A DNA stretch of 64,000 nt from Syngnathus acus. Its lineage: Eukaryota; Chordata; Actinopteri; Syngnathiformes; Syngnathidae. This document shows positions 10,553 through 22,745 of this stretch, in pieces (position 1 is the first letter of the stretch; every line of letters starts with the position of its first letter). Position numbers and translations under genes: made by a program. The notes beneath the pieces are model-generated. The model was not told where the DNA came from and did not search any database. It saw only the letters and a list, made by a program, of their open reading frames with translations. The DNA lies in NCBI RefSeq assembly GCF_901709675.1, contig NC_051100.1, positions 1,428,001 to 1,492,000 on the forward strand. Direction: 5' to 3'.

Positions 10553-13496
10553 GTCACTTCTGCAAACCTTTCTTATATAGCAGCGTTACTGTATGTCTCC
10601 ATTCTGTAGATTTACTGGCGAATGCAGATCAAATGCTAAACTGAAAATGATGGTGTAGTCGTTCAAATAATTGGGCGCATAATGTGTCTGAATGTTTTTC
10701 ATATCATTGAAGTTTCATTAAATATAAATGTTGATATGGAACAGCATTCTACTAAAATGAAATTTGATACAAGGTGTCGGTGTTGAAGCCTTTCATCATG
10801 AAAAATGTGGATGCTTAAATACAGGCGTAACCCCCCCCTGGGTGCAGGTATAATAAATTCAGACATAATGACAATAAATAATGTTTTATGACATGCGATG
10901 TACTTGCCTTTAGCATGTACTGTACACTCATTTACTTCTTTGGCTTCTGGCTGTGTTTCGTACACACAATCAAAAGGATGATACCCTCCCTTAACCATAA
11001 TAGCGGTGGACCCGCCCAAACACTTCTTCACTCTTTAGTACATGTGTTTTAAGCTAACTTTACCATTCAGATTTATGTGTGGTGGTTTTTCCGCCTCAAA
11101 AATAATCATAATTCAAATACGTAGGTATAATAACACGTAATTTGCAAACATCTACAATCACATCTTGTACCGTGTTTCGATATATCCGTTTGAAGTGACT
11201 GGAAAATCAACAAACATAGGTGGGACATATAGGTGTGTTTTAATGATAATAATATTTCAACCCAGACAACTTAGCGCCTATGCTAGCGTGACTGTTCAGA
11301 TTTGTGTGTGGTGCTGGTACAAGCCACCGCACCCCCAAAAAAAGTATTCCGACATATACACTTTGTGATGAGGTAGATTTGCTACATAAAAGACTGTCTT
11401 CATAGAGTATGTTTAAACATTGCGGGGAATATTTTGAACTTGTGTCCTGAATACCCCCAAATAACCTCAGAAGAACTTGGTCATGAAAGTTTTTTTATTT
11501 TATTTTTATAAAGCCACAAGACTATCTTGCAGCCATGTTACGCAGCTTTTTCTAAGTCACGTATTTGATGATGTCCTGTTCCCTCCAAACATTCCACAAG
11601 CAAACTGTAGATCCGACCACATCGTTCTAAAAGCTTTGTCACGCGGCCCCTCTCTACACTTTTGCAAAATGGATTTCATGTGTGACTACTCCCCACCACA
11701 AATGAGTGTTTACTAGCCTGCCTTAGCGCGGCAGTCGATGCATTAAACATCAAGCCGGGCCCCGAGCCATGCAATATGACCACCATTTGTCAGGGTCCTT
11801 TACGTGAAATGTGATAAAAGGCGAAAAGCATACTCTCTTTTGTCTGTTTTAGCCCTAAGTGCTTGTTTCTGACTCTCTGTTGCCTATTAATCATTTAGCA
11901 CTCGTGCCTTTCTTGAATAATATTTCACCTCCCTTTTTGTCTCCCTTTCACTTTCCCTACCCTGCTCACTTTTCCGCCCCGCATGCTTATCTTACTGGTG
12001 AGGAAAGCCGCTCGCGTCTGAGTGACAGCGTCTACGCTCGTGTAATGTAATATTCATAATGTGTCACATAGTCAAACATCAATTTGAGCGTGATGCAGAT
12101 TCCATGTCTGACAAGGTTAGGCTGTGTGCAGGTCATGACAGCATCGGGCCTTGGGCAATAAATAGCCAGGCCTGTGCCTCGGGAGCTCGTGGTCTCTCGA
12201 GTGGAGGTTCCTGGTGTGGTGCCTTCGTCCGCCAATTAGTGCCATGAGATTGAAAAGTACAATTCATCGCCGCGGTGGTCAGCGGGGTGGTTCAACCTTC
12301 TCCCCTTTATGACCGACCATGCACGTTCCAAGTAGCCATTTGTGGTACTGCACTTGCACGTTTGCTAGTTGCTGGTGTCACCTTTGGGATTCAGTATGAT
12401 CATTGCTTATTTGGAATCAGTGAAACATCTAAATTAGTCTAAACTCTACATCTTATCAAAGTGAGGCTGGATCATTTCAATGGTGTATTTGGCCGCTGGA
12501 TGTCTTATTGCATGAAACAGGTTTGTTAATAAGACACCACAAAAGTGTCGTCTCCAAACCTTTCCGACATTTAACAGACTCAAATCAGAGAGCGCGACAA
12601 AGGCCGATCGCTCCCGTCACAGTAGAGGAAATCCTTAAATCACTGCTGGCATTGCTTCCTTATGATTGAAACATGAACTTTTCTGTCCCACCTCATCCCG
12701 ATCGCCATCATGTCACTCGGTGGCCGTACTCTGCGTCCTTCCCCACCTTCCACTTAGTTGCTGTGTCCTTTTTTGGCCCTGATACGCCACTTCCTTCTCT
12801 CTCTGCCAGGCTGTGAAAGGATATGTTGTCATCTATGTATTCCCACCATTATCTTTTGACGTTTCTCCCCCATCCCCCGCCCCCATGAAAGACGAAGTGT
12901 GTCTGAAAGCCGGGAGAGATGCTGTGATGCTGCCGGAATGACAGCTCTGGCAGACGGGCAAGCGTCTCCTTTCATGCTATTTATACGTCCGACTTCTTCT
13001 CATCACCTTTGAAGGTTCAAGGAAACATCATTAGCGTTAATTTGGCGGCGACGTTATATCGGAGTAAACACGTTGTTTGTGAATGTGTGTATTTTAGTAG
13101 GACTTGTTTTCAGTTTTGTACCACTCTTTCTACTATTCTTCTAATATGAAGTCATGCAATGAATGTAGTCAAATAAAAATACACTCTTTTAGTATTATTA
13201 TTAATATTCATTACAATATGCCCTAACTATTTTTTTGTTATGGTTAAAAATAATTGCATGACTAAATTATTGTAAGACAAAAATAGTTTTAATCTCATTT
13301 TTATTGTAAAATGAAATGTTGGTGCCGATACAATATTCCTTCAAATATAATAGAAATATACACTATGTTTAGAATGTGTATATTTTGGAACTGTATGAAC
13401 AACTTTTGGGTGAATGTTGGTCTTAATTCTTCCTAGTTTCTCATGAGGCAACACAGTTTAGGACTAACTGGATGTCCTTTTATTCCACCAACACAG
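10553..13496 (+). other. lrmda: lrmda intron (2,944 bp, GT-AG)
   Basis: This GT-AG intron lies between the third-LRR exon and the capping exon; it interrupts the arginine codon after its second base. Its donor is weak (GTCACT) and its acceptor is CACAG. A short internal duplication at 11066-11085 and 11295-11314 is the only structure I see; no repeat family was recognised. Confidence 0.85.
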
Positions 13497-13623
13497 GTAT
13501 TTTGTTCTGCACAAGCTCCCGCAGCTGAAGTTTCTGGACACCAGGAAAGTTACCATTAAAGAAGTGACTGAGGCCCAAGCGAGAGGAGCATTCATGAAGG
13601 TGCTCAAGCCCAAGTCGGACACT
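13497..13623 (+). CDS. lrmda: lrmda coding exon (LRR cap and linker)
   Basis: This exon of 127 nt starts with one base that completes the arginine codon from the previous exon and ends in phase 0. It encodes [19 protein letters not shown], the capping motif that closes SDS22-like LRR domains (pattern VLxxLPxLKxLD), followed by [12 protein letters not shown], matching the FMKVVKPK of human LRMDA. The acceptor is CCACCAACACAG at 13496 and the donor ACT|GTGAGT at 13624 is near consensus. It has the same length as the first visible exon, which appears to be coincidence. The donor lies only 23 bp upstream of a small DNA transposon relic. Confidence 0.93.
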
Positions 13624-13646
13624 GTGAGTTTGGACTATTTCCTGTA

Positions 13647-13891
13647 TACCGTATTTTTTTAGACAATAAGCCGCACTTCAGATGCTTGAATTTTCTCACA
13701 CATAATCAGTGTACCTTATAATCACGATGTCAAATTGAAGTTGAATGAAGTTTGACTCGTTTGCTGAACTGGTTTGTTTTTCCCTACTGTTCAGTAATGT
13801 GCCTTATCACCCAGTACGCCCTATATATAAGAAAAATCCCAAAACCGACCTGTTCATCAAGACCGTGCCTCATAGTCCAACAAATACAGTA
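13647..13891. mobile_element. Non-autonomous TIR DNA element (MITE)
   Basis: The left end, TACCGTATTTTTTTAGACAA then TAAGCCGCAC, is mirrored at the right end by GTGCCTCATAGTCCAACAAA then TACAGTA, giving imperfect terminal inverted repeats of about 30 bp. The inner text (CAGTGTACCTTATAATCAC, GTACGCCCTATATATAAGAA) also resembles a very common teleost element whose ends read TACCGTATTTTC...ACTATAAGGCGCAC. A TA flanks both ends, possibly the target-site duplication. The 245-bp interior has no transposase. The superfamily is not assigned. Confidence 0.7.
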
Positions 13892-14219
13892 TTTGTTTTT
13901 TCGGCGTCCATTTTACATGACATTTCTCCTCCATTGTTTTGCAATCTTCTTTCCCCTTCCCTAAACACTTGACTGTCAGTGTCCGATTAGAGAGGTCTTC
14001 TTGACCGTGCCCTCACTTAGAGAGTGTGTATCTGTGTGTGCAATGTGTGTATGCGTGTGTGTGTAACTGAGTGTGACCAGAGGCTGACCTGATTCCGTAT
14101 GCATGAGCCCAGATCAAAGACGACGGGCGGCTGTCCGGTCGTGCTTGTGTCGGCGAGCGTGACATGGCTGGCGATTGGAGTGACAGCTCACGTACACGCC
14201 GCTCACCATGGCTTAATTA

Positions 14220-14260
14220 CCCCCCCCCCCCCCCCCCCCCCCCCTCCACACACACACACA
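14220..14260. repeat. Poly-C (25) followed by CA repeat
   Basis: Twenty-five consecutive C (14220-14244), then TCC and a short AC repeat. Runs of this length are prone to sequencing-length error. Confidence 0.95.
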
Positions 14261-15670
14261 TTCTTGTTTTGGGCCACACAGACTAATTAGAGCCGTGGAT
14301 AAAAGTGACTTCAAACCCCCTCTTTCACTCTTACTCGCCCTCTTCTGCCTCTTTGATAATGCAGTGCGAATGATCATGCCTCGCCTTGATTTGATCGCAT
14401 GTAATTGTGAGGTCATGAAATATTTAGCTGCGCTTTGTCGTCTTAAGGTCTCAGGGGCTCTCTGCCGGTGAGCCCGGGAAGTAAAAAAAAAAAAATGGAT
14501 CGGCGAATCAGAAGCAAGGAGGTTTCAAAGTGCACGGGGTAAGGGAAATGTTTTTCTTTCAGGCAGTCAGCGGGGACGGTGTCGTCTGTTGCCGTCACTA
14601 CGCTTGCCTCTTGATATCTCATGAAACACAGAAATAATTTAACCTCCGTGTGGCGCGTTTGCGAGATGGAAGAAAGTGGAATGAAAACAGTGTTCATCCA
14701 CTTTATATAAAGAGAAACCAGGGACCTCGACAGTGATTTTGGCAGCCTGGAGTCACTTTATGAGATTTTATTTACATAGCTTGTCAGCGCGGGAGAAATG
14801 TTTGGCTGGGAGACGAAAGCAGAGATAATTACTGATTCTAGATGACATGACGTGTGTGTCTTTGTGTCTTGGCGCCTTTGAACAAGCTGTATATGATTAT
14901 TTATTCTTTATGCAAAGTAAAAGGTTACGGCTTTGATGAAGACGCATCGCCTTCCCACTGCACTCCCACTTTTTCCTTGCCGGGCCGGAATATATTTATA
15001 TATTTTCAAAACTGTGTTCTCGCTGTTCCTCATTAGTCGAGCGTACGCCAAGCGTGCGGACGCGCGGCCCGTCTGGGCCGAGGGACGTGGGCGCAGCCTC
15101 ACCGTTCGTCTTGAGCTAGATGAGATGTGATGTGTCAAATTTTTGCAGACTCCATGAGCACCTCCCGGCTCTCTTTGTCCACATCATCGGCGTGATTTGC
15201 CAGCTCGCCGACGGTGCTGACGACCAATTAACAACGAGCGAGCCGGGAAGCGGCCTGCGACGAGGGCATAATTAGATACTTGTTTGCTTTTGCGCCTCTC
15301 CAAGCCGGATGCTTCTCATAGCCGTGCACCGTGTGTGCAATTTGCCTCATTACAGAGGATGGTAATTAGCTGTCTGGATTGCATTAAGTGGTGCGAGTGT
15401 TGAGAGAAATACTGTACACCAGCAGCACTGATGTGACTTAAAAGGTTTGTCCGTGCAAGGAGGAGCTGATGGCACTTGGTTGTTTACTTGTAAACAAGTG
15501 CCCTCTCCTCCTCGTCTGAGGGCCTTCTAATTTAGCTACAAACTTGTCTGTATGTGACTGTGCATACTTTTCACAACTTAGATGAAGGCGGATTTACGGG
15601 ATGTGACAGAAACTGCTGTGAATGTATTGCTCTAAGATCTTGCATACAGACATACTGGTTAGGTGGTATG

Positions 15671-15779
15671 TTGGTTGGTTGGTTGGTTGGTTGGTTGGTT
15701 GGTTGGTTGGTTGGTTGGTTGGTTGGTTGGTTGGTTATAATTTGGTCGGTTGGTTATAATTTGGTCGGTTGGTTATAAT
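15671..15779. repeat. GGTT microsatellite grading into a 19-bp repeat
   Basis: About 16 copies of TTGG (15671-15736) are followed by about two and a half copies of the 19-bp unit GGTTGGTTATAATTTGGTC. Confidence 0.97.
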
Positions 15780-18700
15780 GCATCCTTACAAACTACAACT
15801 ATAATATTTTTATATGTATTTAATTTCGCAGGCCTACCTAATGTTTTGTACAGTATAAATTAAAACATCAACTCGCACAACCCAGCTGGTTCAAGACTCA
15901 ATGCAGATGCCTTTTTCTTTTCAGTGGTTTCCAGTCACAGAACTTTTTCGAGATCCAGTAAATCATGTTGGCTTGGATTGTGGCCAGAATTTGAACTCCT
16001 CTTCTTTTTACAAGTAACACTGTGGCATTTGGCGTTGAGTGGAACCGCATGCTAATGAAAAAGTTTGCTTGTCACGGTGTAATTTTACAGTGTACTGCGC
16101 TTGCAGTGGAACTGATGAGTAAAGCAAACATTGTAATTCTTCTCAATTTAATTCCGTTTTTCCGCTCACAAGCCAATGAGCAGGTTAGCGTGTTATTCAT
16201 TGCAATGTTCGCACAGTAAATTACATTTTTTTGCATACTCAGTAAGTATTTGATTTCTCAGATCAGCAACAACAGTATATATTGATCTTTTAGAAAAAGT
16301 CTGAACAATACCCTTTTTAATTATAATTGCTTTAAATGACGTTGGGGTGTGTTGTATTGCCCTTCTGAAAGAAAATGAGAAGTAAGGTTTCTATAAAAGC
16401 AAAACAAAACAATGCTCATGTAAACAAAGAAAAGACCTATAGAGGACAATTGAAGTGTTTTCCAAAAACCACAACATTAAGCTGACTCAGGCTGGAAAAG
16501 CCTTGAGCTATATTTTGGGAAATTGGGCGTGTTGGAATGCCATAATGTGATAATTCCAGATGAGGTCTTAGAGGTCATGGCGATAAACCACATGGAGCTC
16601 TTTGGACTCTGCTTTCGGAAAATACGTGTGTTGCTTTTTGGCTCCATTCCTCCAACCTCACTTCGCCCGGGGCGCGCTTGCTTGCGACCAGCAGTGTCTG
16701 CTCAAACACGGACTTTGCATTCTGCTTTCAGAACCCACAAAAAAAAAAACACCAGTTAAAAAATAATGCACGGCATACTAAACTAGAACATTGACTCCTG
16801 ACTTAATGTTTCCCTGAGTAAAATAAGGTCAGAGACAACTCAGGGATAACGTCAGCGCGTTTCAAACTCTCCTCGGACGTCCCTTCAAATTTCCCCGACT
16901 TGATTTCCTAGTATGAACACACATTTTTCCTCCTGACATCCGTCTTCTGCGTATAATGTAAAACAGACTTTGCGGGTGGTTTGAGCCAGCGCCCGGGTCC
17001 CACGAGGCATGGCGCGCACAGGGTAACGCTTCTTCACGGGAATCGACATTGACAGAGCCAGGAAAGTCCTCAAAGTAGATCTTTTCATTTCTCCCCCCCC
17101 CCACTACTATAGACACTAACTTGTTTTACAGCAGACAGCAGCTCATATTAAGTTTGAATGAAAGGAAGTCCGTCCAAATTTACAATTGACTGCTCGGTTG
17201 TAGACTCATAATTGTGCATTATGGGATACATGATTGTGGGTTATTTCGCAATGCAGCTTGGGGGCGCATTTTGGTCTGAGTTGGCAGTGTGGCTTCTTTT
17301 TTCAAATCGCTGTAAAACGTAGTTGTCACATCCAGCTCTGCTACTCAAGAGTTATGACTTCTCCAAAGTTCTCAAACATAACAAACGGCCTGTAATATGG
17401 TGCTTTGTGAATGTGCCTCTGGTGCCTTTACTAAATCATTGTCCTGAACAAATGTGTCCTCAGGGAGAGAATATGCTTCTCAGGAAATACAGTGTAACCC
17501 AAAGGATGCTCGTAGAGGCCAGCTTATTTGCTCTCCGATTTTAGCCGTGCACCGTGGCGAGTCTTTACAGACGCCTGATTTGTTACCATCCTTATTTAAT
17601 GATATTCCCAACCAGGATGTGCACGGTAGATTGAGAAAAGACAGAGCTGTAGTCTCAGCTATGTCCGTAATGTTTCTGTCAACAATGTTAGCTTGTATAG
17701 TCTCAAGAGCGTCAGGAAATGAAGGCAAAATTAATCTTACTTCTTGGAAAGTATGATCAGAGCAATGTTAAATCTGGACACATGTGGTTGCTGTCTAAAT
17801 GAGCTGCAGTAGAAATAAGAACTTAAAACAAACACTAAGACAGCAAAAAATGTTGTAAAAGAAACAGGCTATGCTAGAAGTTACAAAAGTAAACAGTTGG
17901 ATAAGGAACTGATAAGTAATATTAGACTTGACCGTACACATCTTTGCACAGCTACAGAGACGGATGGAGTAGGATTAGTTTGTTGGAATTTTCCTCCTAA
18001 TCTTTTTGTTAACTGCTTTTATTTTGCTTTATGGTGATTTATTTTAATATTATGAGAAAGTTAACTGGTCACTATGATTTTAATCTTTATTTTGTGGAAT
18101 TATTGGAAGCTATTTACAGACATTATTGGCTATGCTAAAATGGAAGTTCCCCAGACTAACAAAATTAGCATTGCAGTAGGTCCCCATAGATTATGTAAAA
18201 TATTCTATTGTAGCAAGACTAACTTTTATTTTCAGTTTATCTCACTGACATGGAAAAAAACCCCAAACATAGTAATTCAAATAAATTGTTTTCCCCCAAT
18301 TATTGTCCCCCCCCCACTTGCTCATCTTCCTTTACACTCTTTTCCCAGTTTACAGTGTTTCATAATGTCTTTTAATGACGTCACATTTCATAGCAGCACA
18401 TCTGCGTATAATTGCTTTGATTCTCCCCTTGCTTGAACTTGCGCTGTCCAAACTTGTCTGTCGGTATGAACCGATGAAGCTTTCTGGGATCAGAGGTGAA
18501 ACCTCTTCTAAGACAAGCGGGACAGTCCAGTTGCGATCGATTGAATTCCCTGATGGAAATGTTCACCGGCAATCACTTGGACAGATTTAGTTTGTTGCGT
18601 GGTTGAACTTGATAAATCCAAGCAATCTTTGCAGTGTTCGTTCTCTCGGGTGTGCGCCTTTGAATTGTTTCATAACTTCTCCCATAAAGTCAATGTTTGG

Positions 18701-20639
18701 ACCAGCTCGGCAGGAGGTCACAGCGGGGTCACAGGCAAGGAAAACAACAGCAATTAGAGGGAGTGACTCACACAGTCCACATAAATCATCGGCGCACATG
18801 TATAATAAACACTCAGTAAAACTTTTTAAAGCACAATTAATTTGAAGTAATAGCGCCCAGATTGATTTATGGCTCCTCTTCAAAGGCTGCAGACGCGGGG
18901 TTGCATGACCCGGCGTGTCACGAGCAACTCCCCGCCAGCGAAAATGATAGATGAACTATTCCTTTTTGGCTCAGCTCAGAGCAGGAAAACAAACAAGCCT
19001 TCCGAAGGACTTTGAGGAGACGTTGAAGTGGCTGCATTGCATTAAGTGATTTTCCTCTCCTTCTGCTGACATCCACTTTGAAGAGGAAACGCCTCTGTGG
19101 TGAAGTATCTGCTGTTGTGATGTCTCTCATGTGTTGTGGTCCACTCCGAAGCTTGTCTGAAAACAGGCCAAGGTTGTCCGCTAATTATGAAACATTCCCC
19201 CTCGTTTTCAAAAATTTAATAGCCATCCCAAACTCGTCTGATGACATGATTTATTTTTCTAATATGAAAAATGGAAGGTTAGTTAAGTGTTGTATCTGTT
19301 TAATGTTGAGATTGGCAAAGCCTTTGCTTTGTTTTCTCTCTGCAGGGAGAAACTCTGCTGACGTCAAAGAAAAGTGCAAGAAAACATTTGCGTGGAAATG
19401 AACGCACTAGTAAAAAAAAGCTGAGAGACCTTGTGATTAAAAAAAAAAAATAATAATAAATAAATTCAAAGATTGATGATCATTGAGAATTTTACTGTGC
19501 ATGTAATTTGATCAGGTGGAATGTTATGTAAGATATCATTTTGAGGCAGCGGAGGTAAAATTAGTTTGACTACTTGGAACATTAGGCAACAGGTAACATT
19601 AGTTTGCTGCCCGGGTGGAAATTCAAATAATGTACGAGAGACAACAAGAGAGCAGTATTTTTCCAAAGTAGTGTGGAGTAGTTTTTGCAGCGGTTCATTT
19701 CCACTGGAGCACAACTCCACCTTTTGGGCTGCAGTTTGACATCTCTTCCATGACGCCTCTATTCTCTATCAGCTATTAAATTCCACAGCGTGCCAACGTG
19801 TTCGCCTATCAGCCTGATCAGAGCTAATCCACCCCGATGGTCTCCTCGGTGACAGAAAGATGCTGCTCGTCTAATGAGAGACAGCTGGCTTTAATGTTTG
19901 TGTCGCTCCTTCGCCACGTTGCTAAGCATTAAACCAAAACTTTCCATCAATTGCCATCTTCTCTGATGATGTTGACGTTAATCAGCTCAGCGCTCGCTCT
20001 ACTTTGAACTCGACTGTCATGAACACCCTCCCATGGCAGCTTTGCTTTAGATTCTTATCAGATAATTCAAGTAAAGCTCTTGTTGTTGTTTATAGAATCC
20101 AGATGCCGCTGTGCTATTTACTAGTTAGCACTTAGTCTCCCGTATTTAGGGATTCATGATCCCGATAAACTACCATTCAGCATGAAATTCAACAAATCCG
20201 AAAGACTGGTCAATGGTAAGTTGATTCATTTGTGTTGCCCCCACAATAGCAAAGATTTTCCACTTCAGTTGATGCCAGTTTTTGTCTGCTGCTCATAAAT
20301 GATGTCAGAGTCTTTCAGCAACTTTTACGGCGTCCATCACAAAGTCTCTGGGCTAAAAGTTTGTGCTTCCACAGGCCGTCTTTGTGGTTTAGGGAGCTTG
20401 TCACACATGTCAAACACTGGCTAGAAAGTGAGAAAAAGGGATATTGTTTCCAGCCACTTGGATTCTTTTCTCCCTGACATCTGCCACTCCGCCGAAATGA
20501 TAAATTCTTGCCTCATTAGGCGTGGGTGTGGGATTACAGGCTGACGACACATTAATCACTGGGCTGGGTGGCAGGCGCCCGGCTCCGGCTACAGCATTGT
20601 TAACCAAACTTTTCTAATGTGTCACTCTCCTCCCTGACA

Positions 20640-20720
20640 TACCATAATCAATCATCCTGATTGACAGAGCTGATAGATTACACTATTTATGCTTTGTGTA
20701 ATGAAAGCTAGCGTTTCCAC
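20640..20720 (+). promoter_or_regulatory. Candidate enhancer core with PBX-PREP/MEIS site
   Basis: TGATTGACAG at 20658-20667 is a perfect composite site for PBX with PREP/MEIS partners. Immediately left is ATAATCAATCAT (20644-20655), containing a PBX/HOX-like half-site in reverse, and to the right is an AT-rich homeodomain-like stretch. The block is free of simple repeats. The site match is directly visible; enhancer function is inferred. Confidence 0.35.
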
Positions 20721-22154
20721 CTACTGTCATTTTGGAGTCGATGATAGGCTGCGGCGTCCGGCTGAATGGGGGCAAGTGCAAAAAGAGAAAGAAAAGCTTT
20801 GTGGACTTTGAAAGAGACAAGAGTGGCAAAAGCAGGGGGGTGGTGTTAGGACACCGCTGGTCTGCATTGTGTTTCGTGTGCGGTGAAGCCGGTTGTCACG
20901 TCAACACCGCGCTATTGTCATCTTTCCCAGCGATCACTGGCAGGTAAAATTTGGCTTTGTGTGTCACGGCATCATGTTTCCCCTGTGACCTTGTCGCTGA
21001 GGTGAGGTTTTGTTCCACGGACCACTTTTGTGACAGAGTGTGAAAGATTTACACATGTATAACAAGTAAATGACAGAACGCTATATACTGTATGTGCATC
21101 ATGGGAGTTTCTCGAGCACATCGCTCGACAACAACGGCCCACCTCCGGCTGTGCGTTCCTTTGCATGGGAACCCGTGGATGAAATGTCACACTGCGTGAT
21201 AAGGTTGTCGTTCCCCTTTGTTCATTTTTAGACGTATGTATGTCTTCGTCTGGAATTAGAGATGATCTTGGAGGCGAGAGCTTGAATGAGAGGCTGCCAA
21301 GCATGCGGGACATGAACCAAAACAAAAACACTTTGTCATGTTTTGACAGCAAGTCTATCTGAAACTACGGTTATAAGGCCGTGTTGTCGAGAAATTAGTG
21401 AACGAGAGCGTATTACGGAGAGCTGGGTAATTTAGCCCGCCTCGAAGATGCTGTCGCAGGTAGCTCGCGGGAGGCCGCATCCCCGACCTGACATTGCGGC
21501 GTGTATAATGCAAAATGTGGTGACACGCTCAATAGGTTCTGTCAGGTGCAGGATTGAATTCTCTGCCTACTGCGTCTCAGTTTGGAGCACGCTGGTCAAT
21601 TATTTCTGAAGCTGTCAGCGCGTGGGAAGACACTGTTATTTAGTACGTGTTAACTTGGCATCATTAAGACGCTCGGCTGACAGAGAATAGCGCACCTGAA
21701 TGTTATTTATTTAGATTCGCCGACAGGGGTAACCTTCATAGGCGTTGACCTCTCCCTGTTTTGCGTTTTGTGAGAACTCCCCCCCACGGTCCATTAACAA
21801 GAGAAGCTGTCGAGACAGCGGGGAATCAAATGGACAAGAGTCGTCTAATCTGGCACGGTAATGTGCAAGAGGAGCCATTTGTTTGGACAGATTGCTTTGA
21901 CTGCTCTGCGCTGGAGAGAAATGTCAAATTACCATAGATCTATGCCTTTGTCCTTAGAGTTTGTTTCATTCTGTCTTCTGCAGTACTAACAAGCAAACTC
22001 TAAGAGAATCAGGATGAAAGATTTTAAACGCTTCTTACATATCCAGAAGCTGTAGTCAGAAGACATCTAGGGCAGACGGGCATTGGTAATTTAGTAGCTT
22101 TCTTGATTGACTGATGGGCAGTTCATGGTGTAGTCAACTGCAATATTGCCCCTG

Positions 22155-22215
22155 TGATGACCCTGACAGGATAAGCAGTATAGAAAATGGAAAGGTGGGT
22201 GTGTGGATGAATCAA
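22155..22215 (+). mobile_element. SINE 3'-end fossil
   Basis: The segment GATGACCCTGACAGGATAAGC followed by AGTATAGAAAATGG and a TGGATGAAT remnant is a decayed copy of the 3' end of the SINE at 781-1140, in plus orientation. Only the tail part is present. Confidence 0.6.
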
Positions 22216-22477
22216 TAGAGAGAAAAACATGGCGCTGCAGATTCATGTTGGAATTCTATTTGAAAGAGGCCTAAGTCTGATCTAAGAATATCTCCAGAAT
22301 ATTGACCCGAAAATTGGAATTTGCTCCAGCCTTTCAAAACAAAAGTGCTCTTGACAAGATGCATTACTCACTGGGAACCCAAACTTGTACCAAAATATCA
22401 TCCACAGGTTGTTGGAGTTGGAGGTTCAAGACCATCTTGGCGGTGTTGTGGATGTCTCCAGCAACTAAATTAGCAAG

Positions 22478-22745
22478 CAAAATAGTGGTTAGCTCATCTG
22501 CCTCAAATTTCTGACCTGGTCTGGTTTATAACTCAGCATTGACCTTCCTCTGTGAAGTTGACATTTTTCTCAATACTACTGGCTTCATCCTGCATGTTCG
22601 GCTAATTGAAGACTGTGCCTTTTAAAGGAGCCAATTGTTGTCTACGTGTGCCTTCCTGGCGACTGGTCCAGGGTGCACCCTTCTTCTCACCCAAAGTTAC
22701 CTGGGATAGGATCTAGCTAAATCAACCCCATTAGCTTTAAGATAC
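22478..22745 (+). mobile_element. Decayed SINE copy
   Basis: This is a plus-strand, heavily mutated copy of the same SINE family. In order it shows GTGGTTAGCTCATCTGCCTC (A-box region), a decayed B-box area, a CTGTGAAGTTGACATTTTTCTC remnant of the body in 22547-22570, GGCTAATTGAAGACT, CTGGCGACTGGTCCAGGGTG and CTGGGATAGGATCTAGC. Many transitions and small deletions suggest it is much older than the copy at 781-1140. Confidence 0.7.
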
